A model generated the notes under the pieces. It was not told the origin of the DNA. It saw only the letters and a program-made list of their open reading frames with translations, and did not search any database. DNA of 64,000 nucleotides, from assembly GCA_025963775.1 (NCBI GenBank), contig JAOQAD010000027.1, forward strand, positions 124,001-188,000. Direction: 5' to 3'. Source of the stretch: Bacteroidota bacterium. Lineage in GTDB: Bacteria > Bacteroidota > Bacteroidia > 2-12-FULL-35-15. The position numbers and the translations under genes are program-made. Shown piece after piece: positions 9,672-17,865 of this stretch. The first letter of the stretch is position 1. Every line of letters starts with the position of its first letter.

Positions 9672-9703
9672 CAAAGGTAGGGCTAAATCTCCTAAATACC
9701 AAA
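9672..9703 (-). promoter_or_regulatory. Bacteroidota-type promoter for the T9SS/S74 genes
   Basis: On the reverse strand a -7 box TACCTTTG (9679-9672) fits the Bacteroidota consensus TAnnTTTG exactly, and a TTTG -33 element (9703-9700) lies 20 bases upstream. It sits about 38 bases before the ATG at 9634 in the only sizeable gap inside the polysaccharide cluster, so the fibre genes can be expressed independently of the export genes. Confidence 0.65.
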
Positions 9704-9729
9704 AATGAAAATGTGTGATTTACAGCAGA

Positions 9730-10995
9730 TTATTTATTGCTGATGGCCCATTCGGAATTTACAAACACCTTGATATTGTGCGGGTAAATAATGCGGTTAA
9801 AATCGGGGTTGTTCATCACTTCAAAATGAACGCAGTTCTCGATGATATCGTAGGCATCGCTGTTGCAGCCGGTCCATACAGAAATGAAATACGTATCGGG
9901 AACGAACAGGACGGAGGAAAGTTTTATTCGTAACGTGATCGTGTTGAAATCATATGGAATGGAAAAATCATTGTCCATGTTCTGCACATGCGTGATCGCC
10001 TCGCCCATCGCGTTCCTTATGGTGAAGGAAACATCTACGCTTTTCACTTCCGCTTTTCTTTCCAGCACCGCGTTCAGGTATATATCGGAGCCCATGATCA
10101 TGGAATCCACCTTGTTGCCATCCGCATCAGTCAGGTAAAAATCGCTGAACAATACCGATTTATTTCCCCTTCTTGCATGGTTACCGCTGGAGAAGGAACC
10201 CTGCTTTGCAATGCCGATGTAATGGTTCACCACCTTATCGATCTGCCCTTCCATCACCAATTGCCCGTTCGAAATTAAAATTCCTTTTGTGCACAATTGC
10301 TGCATCGCGTTCATGTTGTGGCTCACAAATAAAACAGTCCTTCCCTGCTCGGAAACATCCTTCATTTTACCGAGGCATTTTTTCTGAAATTCAAGATCGC
10401 CCACTGCCAGCACCTCATCCACGATCAATATTTCCGGCTCGAGGTGTGCCGCCACTGCAAAGCCCAAACGCACCATCATTCCTGATGAGTAGCGCTTCAC
10501 AGGCGTATCAATGTATTTATCAACGCCCGAAAATTCAACGATCTCATCGAATTTACTTTTGATCTCGGACTTGGTCATGCCGAGGATCGCGCCGTTCAAA
10601 AATATATTTTCTTTACCCGTTAATTCGGGATGAAATCCTGTACCTACTTCCAGCAATGCCGCTATCCTTCCTTTCACTTTCACGCTTCCCACTGTCGGCG
10701 ATGTGATCTGCGACAGCACTTTTAACAGCGTTGATTTTCCTGCCCCGTTCTTCCCGATGATGCCCAGCACTTCTCCCTGGTTCAGCTGGAAATTAATATC
10801 CTTCAATGCCCATACAATGTTGCCGCCGCCTTTTTCCGTCCTGTCGTTCACCACGCCCACCTTCAGGTACGGATCTTCCTTTCCCCTGATCTTGTGCCAT
10901 GTCCGGTTAAGGTCATGCGATAGAGTACCAGTACCGATCTGCCCGAGGCGGTATTGCTTTCCTAAATTTTCAACTTTTATAACTGTAACCGACAT
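9730..10995 (-). CDS. Polysaccharide ABC exporter ATP-binding protein (Wzt-like)
   Basis: The 421-residue protein has an ABC ATPase domain in residues 1-250: Walker A GKNGAGKST at 81-89, signature YSSGMMVRLGFA, Walker B ILIVDEVLAVGD and the switch histidine in FVSHN. The remaining 170 residues form a beta-rich extension of the Wzt C-terminal type, which in O-antigen exporters recognises the capped end of the polysaccharide. The position 29 bases after the permease gene supports an ATPase-permease pair moving an undecaprenyl-linked glycan across the inner membrane. The presence of the extension argues that chain length is set by a terminal modification, possibly by one of the methyl-, acetyl- or sulfotransferases nearby. 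Confidence 0.93.
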   Translation of the reverse strand: MSVTVIKVENLGKQYRLGQIGTGTLSHDLNRTWHKIRGKEDPYLKVGVVNDRTEKGGGNIVWALKDINFQLNQGEVLGIIGKNGAGKSTLLKVLSQITSPTVGSVKVKGRIAALLEVGTGFHPELTGKENIFLNGAILGMTKSEIKSKFDEIVEFSGVDKYIDTPVKRYSSGMMVRLGFAVAAHLEPEILIVDEVLAVGDLEFQKKCLGKMKDVSEQGRTVLFVSHNMNAMQQLCTKGILISNGQLVMEGQIDKVVNHYIGIAKQGSFSSGNHARRGNKSVLFSDFYLTDADGNKVDSMIMGSDIYLNAVLERKAEVKSVDVSFTIRNAMGEAITHVQNMDNDFSIPYDFNTITLRIKLSSVLFVPDTYFISVWTGCNSDAYDIIENCVHFEVMNNPDFNRIIYPHNIKVFVNSEWAISNK

Positions 10996-11024
10996 TTTAC
11001 TGTTTTCAATTAATGCTCATCCGT

Positions 11025-11876
11025 TTACACGGTATCCATAAAGCTTTTTTCCACCTTGTTGAAGATGAAGAGGCCGATAAATAAAATGACAATGAGTGAA
11101 ATAAAATTATACAGGAGATACACCGGCTCATACACGCCCTTTCCTAAAAAGCTGTATTTAAATGTTTCAATGATGCTTGTCATCGGGTTCATCAGGAACA
11201 CCCACCTGTAGTGTTCCGGCACCCTGGAAAGCGGAATTACAACGGAGGAACCGTACATCAGCAACTGAACTCCGAACTGCACCAGAAATTTTAAATCACG
11301 GTATTTTGTGGTAAGCGAAGAGATGATCAATCCTGCTGCGAAGCCATGTCCCGCCATCAGTATTACCAATAGCGGCAAAAGGAGAAGAGTTGAATTTAAC
11401 TGCACTGGCTTACCGGTAGCATATGCATATAGCCAGAATACGATCAGGAGCAGCAACTGGATACCGAAGCGAATGATGTTGGAAACAACGATTGAAAGCG
11501 GCACGATCAGCCTTGGGAAATACACTTTTCCGAATATAGAGGCATTTGCTGTAAATGTTTCGGAAGTTTTGGTTAAGCATTCTGCGAAATAATTCCAAAG
11601 GACAATTCCGGACATGTAGAACAGGATCGGCGGAAGTCCGTCAGTCGACATTTTACCAAAAAAGGTGAAAATAATATAATACGTAAGCGTAGTGAGGATC
11701 GGCTGGATGATGAACCAGATCGGGCCGAGGATCGTCTGCTTGTATACCGAAACAAAATCGCGCCTTACAAACAGCATCAGCAGGTCGCGGTAACGCCACA
11801 GCGATTTAAAATCAACGCTGAACATCGACTGCTTAGGCTTGATGACAAGGTCCCAGTTTTCTTTTTCTTCGCTCAT
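11025..11876 (-). CDS. Polysaccharide ABC exporter permease (Wzm-like, ABC-2 family)
   Basis: A 283-residue membrane protein with six predicted helices. An amphipathic N-terminal segment (SLWRYRDLLMLFVRRDFVSVYKQT) leads into GPIWFIIQPILTTL, a hallmark of the O-antigen/teichoic acid ABC-2 permeases; the late RVPEHYRWVFLMNPMTSIIETF is likewise conserved. It should form the transmembrane channel with the adjacent ATPase and export a lipid-linked polysaccharide to the periplasm. The gene lies between the sulfotransferase gene (32 bases upstream) and the ATPase gene (29 bases downstream). Confidence 0.93.
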   Translation of the reverse strand: MSEEKENWDLVIKPKQSMFSVDFKSLWRYRDLLMLFVRRDFVSVYKQTILGPIWFIIQPILTTLTYYIIFTFFGKMSTDGLPPILFYMSGIVLWNYFAECLTKTSETFTANASIFGKVYFPRLIVPLSIVVSNIIRFGIQLLLLIVFWLYAYATGKPVQLNSTLLLLPLLVILMAGHGFAAGLIISSLTTKYRDLKFLVQFGVQLLMYGSSVVIPLSRVPEHYRWVFLMNPMTSIIETFKYSFLGKGVYEPVYLLYNFISLIVILFIGLFIFNKVEKSFMDTV

Positions 11877-11908
11877 TTATTCTAAAAATAGTTCAGCACA
11901 AATTTCCC

Positions 11909-12475
11909 TTATGTTTTATTTTCATGCGGCATCGCACGGTGTGTCGTCTCTTTTCCGAGGAATTTCGCCAGCTTCACAAAGGCATCCTCATCCGAAACCT
12001 TCATGATCAGTATATCAGCCGGCCTGTCCTTGAAATAATCCAGCACAAAAGCGCGGTGCTTCCGGTAATCCGCAAGCCCCTTTTCAAGGTCGGGGTATTT
12101 CCCGGTCTGCTTGAAGGTCCAGTTGTTCAATGATTTCAGCCAGGATTCTTCATCCCGTTCGAGGTACACAAATTTGCTGCGCGGAAACACTTTATCAAGC
12201 AGCGGGATCATGTCCTCTTTCAGCCATGGCGCATCATCAAAGGAATCGAATTTTGTGGCATGCTCTAATATTTTGAAGAAATTCTTATTAGCGTAATGCC
12301 CTCTCCAGAGCTTTTTATTGAAGGAGCGGTTCCTGTACCCGAGCAGCTCAAAAGCCTTTCCGCAGGAGCTGGTGCCGGTCTTGTAATAGCCGATGCAAAA
12401 AACCTTTTCCGAATACCGGGGCTTTCTTAATGCAGTTTTTAAATCAAAAAGTATGTGCCTGATCTTTGTCCTCAT
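11909..12475 (-). CDS. Small sulfotransferase-family protein
   Basis: This 188-residue protein has the 5'-phosphosulfate loop of PAPS-dependent sulfotransferases in CIGYYKTGTSS (residues 27-37, Lys32) and the 3'-phosphate region in KFVYLERDEESWLKSL. It is shorter than typical carbohydrate sulfotransferases (250-300 residues) but the fold core is present and the reading frame is intact. No signal peptide is seen, so it would act in the cytoplasm, before export. The context of polysaccharide export and modification genes suggests sulfation of the glycan. Some members of this family have no proven activity, so the reaction is inferred. Confidence 0.78.
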   Translation of the reverse strand: MRTKIRHILFDLKTALRKPRYSEKVFCIGYYKTGTSSCGKAFELLGYRNRSFNKKLWRGHYANKNFFKILEHATKFDSFDDAPWLKEDMIPLLDKVFPRSKFVYLERDEESWLKSLNNWTFKQTGKYPDLEKGLADYRKHRAFVLDYFKDRPADILIMKVSDEDAFVKLAKFLGKETTHRAMPHENKT

Positions 12476-12517
12476 AATGAAAATATGCCTGGCGCAGCGT
12501 ACAAATTAGCGAATGGA

Positions 12518-14893
12518 TTATTTCTTTTTAGGGCTGCCGCCATAGCCATACGTGTTGCCGTAGCCATATCCATAACCGTAGCCGTAGCCATAACCATAAT
12601 TATAGTAATACCTCGAGCGGCTGCGTTTCACACCGTTGAGTATAAAGCCGATGTTCGAAAGCTTGTTCACATCCGCGATCTCGTGCACAACATTCACGAT
12701 CTGTTTTTTCGCGAACTTCGCATTGAGTACAAACAGTGAAATGTTCACATTCTTCATCAGCACCAAGGCATCGGTGATCAAACCGATCGGCGCCGTATCC
12801 ACGATCACATACTCGAAATTCGCCCTTCCATAATCAAAAATGTCCTGCAGGTGCTTGCTCAGAATCAGCTCGGAAGCATTCGGCGGCGTTGGCCCGGATA
12901 AGATCACGGAAAGGTTTTCCACCGATGTTTCAATGATCGCATCCTTCACCTGTGTTTTACCGATAAGGATGGTGCTTACGCCCACATCCGACGACATTTT
13001 CAGCGCATGCTGGATCTTCGGCTTATGTAAATCGAGCTCAATAAGCAGGATGCGCTTGTTTGCCTTTGCAAGAATAGTTGCCAGGTTCACAGAGCAGAAT
13101 GTTTTTCCTTCACCGGGATTATAGGAAGTGATCAGCACCACCTTCGATGCCGCTTCATTTGCAAAATATTCGAGGTTATTCCGGATCGCCCTGAAGCTTT
13201 CCGTGATCGGCGCTTTTACATCTTTATCAACAATAAGGTAATTGTCGGTAGCTTCCGACGACTGGATGATCTCGCCCAGGATCGGCAGATGCGTCAGGCG
13301 TTTCAGCTCTTCCGCACTTTCGATCGTGGAGAATACTGCTGTCCTGAAGTACACCACTATGAGGCTTAAAATGATCCCGACAGTCAGGAAATAATACAGG
13401 ATCTTGCGCTTGTTCGGCTTCACGATCCCTACAGAATGCGCGGTTTCAATGATGCTCGTCTGCGGCAAAATCCCCGCACGGGCGATCACCGTATTGGCGC
13501 GGTTCTGTAATAAATATTCATACAGCTTCTGGTTCACATCCACCTTCCGCTGGATCGCCAGCAGGTCGCGCTGCGTTTTAGGGATGCCTTTGATGATCCC
13601 TTTGTAATCCATGATCTGCTTGTTGATATCATTGATCCGCAGCTGCAATCCTTTTTTCGAATTCGCGATGTAGATCAGCATATTCTTTTTCTGCAGGTCG
13701 ATCGTCTGGTCCAGCTCGCTGATGTTCTTATTCTGCTCCGTTGAATTGAACAGCCTTGCATTCCGGTCCATCTGCATGGAATAAAGGTTGTTCAGTGCGG
13801 TCCTTAAATAATCATCCCCGTCGGCAATGTAAAAGGAGGGCGGCAATAATTTATCTTCTTTGGAGTTGCCGATGGTCAGGATGTATTTTTCCAGCGCATC
13901 CAGCGACTGCGACCACAGCTCCAGCTCACGCTTTTTCGCGTCATTGGCAACCACCTGGTCGAAGTACTGGTCTTCCTGGCGGGGAAGATCCAGGATCTCC
14001 TTGTTGGATTTAAATCCTTCGAGGTCGTCTTCGATCGATTTCAATTCCAGCGTTACTCCTGCCAGCTGCTTGTCAATGTTCTCGAGGGTATTCTGGTTAA
14101 TGGTGTATTGTGCCTGCGATGTGTAATCGATGTACACTTTTGACAAGGTATCGAGGAATGTGATCGCACGGCTCGGGATCTGGTCTTCCAGCGAAAGCTC
14201 AAGAATAGTGGTACTTTCAAGATTTTCGATCGACAATGCATTCTTGAAGCTTGCCACTAAATTATCCGTATCATGGATTCTTACGAGGTAATCAATGCTT
14301 TTTAAGGTCTGGATCGTCTGGTCGTTGATATTCTCATTCTTCACCACCGTTAATACAAAATCCGGATCGATGATCTCTTTATTAAAAATGAATGTTTTGA
14401 CAACTTCTTCCCCGGCCTTGGTATAGGCGACCTGGAACTGATTTTTGTCCAGCACCTTGAATTTCAGGGCCTGCTCGTACAGGCTGTAATTAAGCTGCTT
14501 TACGCTGAACTCAAATGGCATCGACTGGTAAACCTCGGTGGTTTTGAGCCTTCCGACAATAAAATAGGAAACGTTGAGCTTCAGTTTCGACAATGTTTTT
14601 TCAACAATGTCATTGGAGGTAAGCACCCTGATCTGGTTGACATTGTCCTGGTAGGCGTTGTAATATCCAAGACCCTTGTACAGCTGAGTCTGGTAATCGT
14701 ACGTTTCGTTGGTCTTTAGGAGGATCTGCGATTTTGCCGCATAAATGTCGGGCAGCTTGTAGGTAAAGAAATAGGAAAGGATGCCGGCTAAAAAAACAAA
14801 AGAGAATATGATGTACCAATTCCGGGCGAAGACCTTAAAAAAATTTCTCAGGTCATCTACCTCTATAATGCTTGTTTTTTTCTTATCAGACAT
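12518..14893 (-). CDS. Wzc/GumC-type polysaccharide co-polymerase with tyrosine autokinase
   Basis: A 791-residue inner-membrane protein. The Wzz domain has transmembrane helices at about 26-44 and 500-520 flanking a long periplasmic region with coiled coils. The cytoplasmic BY-kinase has Walker A NPGEGKT near 593-599, Walker A' LLIELDLHKP near 616-625 and Walker B VIVDTAP near 697-703. The C-terminal tail is a tyrosine cluster of 12 Tyr: YYYN, seven Tyr-Gly pairs, NT, then two more pairs, ending in SPKKK. Cycles of autophosphorylation of this tail control polymer length and export in known Wzc proteins. It is first in the locus, preceded by a good -7 box. No outer-membrane Wza partner is encoded in the window. 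Confidence 0.93.
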   Translation of the reverse strand: MSDKKKTSIIEVDDLRNFFKVFARNWYIIFSFVFLAGILSYFFTYKLPDIYAAKSQILLKTNETYDYQTQLYKGLGYYNAYQDNVNQIRVLTSNDIVEKTLSKLKLNVSYFIVGRLKTTEVYQSMPFEFSVKQLNYSLYEQALKFKVLDKNQFQVAYTKAGEEVVKTFIFNKEIIDPDFVLTVVKNENINDQTIQTLKSIDYLVRIHDTDNLVASFKNALSIENLESTTILELSLEDQIPSRAITFLDTLSKVYIDYTSQAQYTINQNTLENIDKQLAGVTLELKSIEDDLEGFKSNKEILDLPRQEDQYFDQVVANDAKKRELELWSQSLDALEKYILTIGNSKEDKLLPPSFYIADGDDYLRTALNNLYSMQMDRNARLFNSTEQNKNISELDQTIDLQKKNMLIYIANSKKGLQLRINDINKQIMDYKGIIKGIPKTQRDLLAIQRKVDVNQKLYEYLLQNRANTVIARAGILPQTSIIETAHSVGIVKPNKRKILYYFLTVGIILSLIVVYFRTAVFSTIESAEELKRLTHLPILGEIIQSSEATDNYLIVDKDVKAPITESFRAIRNNLEYFANEAASKVVLITSYNPGEGKTFCSVNLATILAKANKRILLIELDLHKPKIQHALKMSSDVGVSTILIGKTQVKDAIIETSVENLSVILSGPTPPNASELILSKHLQDIFDYGRANFEYVIVDTAPIGLITDALVLMKNVNISLFVLNAKFAKKQIVNVVHEIADVNKLSNIGFILNGVKRSRSRYYYNYGYGYGYGYGYGYGNTYGYGGSPKKK

Positions 14894-14915
14894 ACGTTCT
14901 TGTAAAAAAGTCAGG

Positions 14916-14923
14916 CAAATATA
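14916..14923 (-). promoter_or_regulatory. Candidate -7 element upstream of the wzc-like gene
   Basis: The reverse strand reads TATATTTG, an exact match to TAnnTTTG, 23 bases before the ATG at 14893. No convincing -33 TTG is found at 19-20 bases further upstream, so this may be a weak or activated promoter. It would start the long minus-strand polysaccharide transcript. Confidence 0.5.
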
Positions 14924-15140
14924 GAAAATTAAACCGTATCTGGTTGTTTGTTGCCCCGGGGCAGGGACAATCCTTTTTTTCAGAGTTCCCGAAACTTTTT
15001 ACAGGGGAACACCGTATGTGAATCCGGAACACATAGCTTCTGAAACCGCCTGTTACTCAATGTGATTATTTCTTTTTTGGAAATTACAACCTATGTAAGA
15101 AAAATCGCGTCTTTGTATAAAGCTGTTTCAATTAAACGTG

Positions 15141-15148
15141 TATCTTTA
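15141..15148 (+). promoter_or_regulatory. Weak candidate -7 element for the beta-helix T9SS gene
   Basis: TATCTTTA lies 20 bases before the ATG at 15169 and matches TAnnTTTG except for the last base; a TTTG at 15112-15115 is 25 bases upstream, longer than usual. It is the best candidate in the 275-base divergent gap between the polysaccharide cluster and the T9SS gene; the rest of that gap shows no other recognisable feature. Confidence 0.3.
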
Positions 15149-15168
15149 CCATACAAAATTTTAGACTT

Positions 15169-17562
15169 ATGAAACTATTTACAAAAGCCCTGTTTACCCT
15201 TTGCATTGTAACACTGGGAACAACATTCAAATCATATAGCGTAAATTACGTATCTGCCGGAGCAGGCCCTGCTGACTGGAACGTCAACACGACATGGTCA
15301 CCGGTTGGAACTCCAACATCTTCAGACAATGTAACGATCCTGGCCGGGCACCAGGTGAATATCAGCACTGCCAGCAATGTCTGCAGGAACCTCACCGTTT
15401 CCGGAACCCTTAACTGGACCGCTAACGTGGCCATCGTAGTATACGGTGATTACTCTGTAACTGCAACCGGAACAGAAGCAGCGCCGGTATTCGGAAAGAT
15501 CACATTCAACCCGCCGGGCACCACCCTGAACATTGCAGGCGTTTCATCCCCGAAGCTTTACTATAACTTCAATTCAAGCAGGACCCTGACCGGGACTTAT
15601 AATAAGACAAGCGCATACACGCAGATCGTAGCGAACAAAACGGTTACCAATATGGGTACCTACATTATGGGGAACATCACTGCCGGCGCAGGCTCTGGAT
15701 GGATCAACGGCACTAACTCTTCCCTGTCGCTCAGGCTTGTTGGATTTATGTCCGGGCAGGTGTTCACGGCCAATGCAACCGGCAACACCGTAATTCTTAC
15801 CTATGCTGCAGGTGCTATTCCTACTACCACTTCAGGATTTTATAACCTCACTCTTTCTTCCCCTACTGCAGGCATCAAAACATTACCGGCAAACACGATT
15901 ATCGGGGGGAATCTTACTATGAATGCCAATAACAGCCTTAACTCAAACAATTTTGACCTGAGCGTAGGCGGTAACTGGGTAAACAACGCGACCTTCACGG
16001 CAAGTACAGGCAAAACGGTTACCTTCAACGGAACTACAGCGCAGACCGTTTCCAACACCCTGGGAACCACCACCTTCAAGCGGCTTGCTGTGAGCAACAA
16101 CATGGGCGTGACGCTCACCACCGGGATCTATATCCTGGATGAAGTGCTCACCATCAGCAATGGTACATTCAACACCGGGGGCAGAAGTTTTACAATGACT
16201 TCCACGGCAGCACAAACAGCGCGCATTGCACCGATCACAGGAACAGGCGCTATTGCGGGAAACTTTACCATTCAGCGCTTTATCACCACCCGCGATTCAA
16301 CATGGTCTGACCTTTCTTCCCCTGTTCAGAACTCAACGTTCGTGGATTGGGACAATGAATTGCCGGCCATCTATTACGGACAATACCCTACACAATATAC
16401 TTACGATGAGGCTGCTGATGATTTCAGCCCGGTACAATCTTCGGGAACGGCCTTAACCCCGGGACAAGGATTTGAAGTGTTTCTTACAGGAGATTTCAGC
16501 TACGGAAACCTTCCGAATACAACCATCAATACCATTGGCGTTCCTAACCAGTCTGACCAGGACCTGAGCGGGCTGATCTCCTTTAACGGTGCAGGCTCCA
16601 ATCTTGTCGGAAACCCTTTTGCATCCAGCATTGCATGGAGCTCGGTATTCGCTGCATCCAGCGGGATCCTGAACACGTATGACATGTATGATTACACAGC
16701 AGGTAATTATACAACATTCGGCCTTGGAACTGAGATTGGCGCTACACAAGGATTCTGGGTATACACTACCACTCCGGCAGCCACACTTTTAATTCCTGAA
16801 AGCGCGAAGACCACCTCTTCAAACAGCTCGATCAGGTCTGCTATCCGGGAATCGTATTTCACACTGAGATTATCCGGTAATGACCAGGGCAATCACTTTT
16901 TCCATGTACTGAAAGTAAACACCGACGAAACTTCTTCAGACGGCTGGGATAACAATGACCATCCATACAGGAAAAGCCCGAACAAGCTGGCTCCTTCCAT
17001 GTACACCTTCATTGATGGCAAAAAAGCAGTGATCAGCTCGTTCAGCCCTTCGGATGATAATTTCTCCATGCCGGTTGCTGTAAACGCAGGAACAAATGGT
17101 TATTACAAGATCGAAGCGGCAGGATTTGAGAACGTAAGCGACTATTCCTGCATTAAGCTGGAAGATAAATTACTGAACAAAATGTTCGACCTTACTTCGG
17201 GCGAAGCATATTCATTCCAGCTGAACACAGGCGACAACGCTGACCGTTTTGTGCTGCACTTCAGCAAATCAGGGAACTGCAAATCGTTTGTAGCAAACAA
17301 CGCGATCGGAACCAGCCTTGAATCACAGGTAACTGTGTTGCCTACTTCAGAAGGAAATTCCATTACGTTCAACATGACGGAAGCAACACCTGTAACTGTA
17401 ACGGTTACAAATGTGCTCGGACAGGATGTTGTGGAAACAAGCTCAGTGGTAGCAGAATCGCAAACCATCAACGTTGCCGTGCCGCAGGATTTCTCAGGAA
17501 TGTACATCCTGAAGATCGAATCTTCAAAAGGTGTGATCACTAAAAAGTATGTAAGAAAATAA
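15169..17562 (+). CDS. T9SS-exported beta-helix surface protein
   Basis: The 797-residue protein has a signal peptide (MKLFTKALFTLCIVTLG...). A repetitive Asn/Thr/Gly-rich stretch follows from about residue 30 to 370 with beta-solenoid-like strands (NLTVSGTLNW, GNLTMNANNSL, FDLSVGGNW, AQTVSN). The mixed region 370-700 contains LVGNPFASSIAWSSV and GFWVYTT, elements that recur in Bacteroidota surface proteins before the sorting domain. The last about 75 residues are a type A sorting domain (VTVTNVLGQDVVE, GMYILKIESSKGVITKKYVRK). Expected location is the outer surface. Function is unknown beyond adhesin-like architecture. The sorting-tail gene and exosortase follow on the same strand, 48 bases after the stop, but with their own promoter candidate. 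Confidence 0.86.
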   Translation: MKLFTKALFTLCIVTLGTTFKSYSVNYVSAGAGPADWNVNTTWSPVGTPTSSDNVTILAGHQVNISTASNVCRNLTVSGTLNWTANVAIVVYGDYSVTATGTEAAPVFGKITFNPPGTTLNIAGVSSPKLYYNFNSSRTLTGTYNKTSAYTQIVANKTVTNMGTYIMGNITAGAGSGWINGTNSSLSLRLVGFMSGQVFTANATGNTVILTYAAGAIPTTTSGFYNLTLSSPTAGIKTLPANTIIGGNLTMNANNSLNSNNFDLSVGGNWVNNATFTASTGKTVTFNGTTAQTVSNTLGTTTFKRLAVSNNMGVTLTTGIYILDEVLTISNGTFNTGGRSFTMTSTAAQTARIAPITGTGAIAGNFTIQRFITTRDSTWSDLSSPVQNSTFVDWDNELPAIYYGQYPTQYTYDEAADDFSPVQSSGTALTPGQGFEVFLTGDFSYGNLPNTTINTIGVPNQSDQDLSGLISFNGAGSNLVGNPFASSIAWSSVFAASSGILNTYDMYDYTAGNYTTFGLGTEIGATQGFWVYTTTPAATLLIPESAKTTSSNSSIRSAIRESYFTLRLSGNDQGNHFFHVLKVNTDETSSDGWDNNDHPYRKSPNKLAPSMYTFIDGKKAVISSFSPSDDNFSMPVAVNAGTNGYYKIEAAGFENVSDYSCIKLEDKLLNKMFDLTSGEAYSFQLNTGDNADRFVLHFSKSGNCKSFVANNAIGTSLESQVTVLPTSEGNSITFNMTEATPVTVTVTNVLGQDVVETSSVVAESQTINVAVPQDFSGMYILKIESSKGVITKKYVRK

Positions 17563-17594
17563 TTTTCGGAGATAAATAATTAATTATAAATTTG
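17563..17594 (+). promoter_or_regulatory. Promoter candidate for the sorting-tail gene
   Basis: A -7 box TAAATTTG (17587-17594) fits TAnnTTTG exactly. A T-rich -33 (TTTTCGG beginning 17563, close to TTTG) lies about 20 bases upstream. It ends 16 bases before the ATG at 17611, suggesting that the tiny protein is expressed separately from the upstream T9SS gene. Confidence 0.5.
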
Positions 17595-17610
17595 CCAAAA
17601 GCACATTCAC

Positions 17611-17835
17611 ATGACTCTTAGAAAACTATTATTAACCCTCATTATATTATTCTCTCCATTCCTGGCGATCGAATCGATGGCTGCAGGTATGGGTATGGGG
17701 CCACCACCTCCATGCGGGGGGCCGTTTCCTCCATGCCCGATCCCACTGGATAGTGGTGTTCTGTTCCTTCTCCTTGCCGGAATGGCTTATGGTGGATACA
17801 AGATCTATAACTCTTTCAAAAAAAATCCCGCTTAA
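17611..17835 (+). CDS. Tiny PID-CTERM-like exosortase substrate
   Basis: A 74-residue protein in three parts: a signal peptide (residues 1-25, MTLRKLLLTLIILF... to MAA), a 24-residue Gly/Pro/Cys-rich middle (GMGMGPPPPCGGPFPPC), and a C-terminal sorting tail of PLDSG (45-49), a hydrophobic helix (50-63) and a basic end (YKIYNSFKKN). This tripartite tail is the exosortase recognition layout; the Pro-x-Asp-Ser/Gly-Gly motif resembles the Bacteroidota tail class named PID-CTERM, as I recall it. An exosortase gene follows 30 bases later, which makes the pairing convincing. After both cleavages the mature product would be only about 20-25 residues with two cysteines. Its function is unknown. Confidence 0.78.
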   Translation: MTLRKLLLTLIILFSPFLAIESMAAGMGMGPPPPCGGPFPPCPIPLDSGVLFLLLAGMAYGGYKIYNSFKKNPA

Positions 17836-17848
17836 ACGGGATTTTTTT
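17821..17848 (+). terminator. Rho-independent terminator overlapping the stop codon
   Basis: A 10-base stem (17821-17830 with 17837-17846, core ATCCCG/CGGGAT) with loop CTTAAA is followed by T residues. The TAA stop (17833-17835) lies in the loop. The hairpin separates the substrate gene from the exosortase gene, so partial termination would give much more substrate than enzyme message. Confidence 0.8.
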
Positions 17849-17865
17849 ATTTCCCTGCTCCTCCT

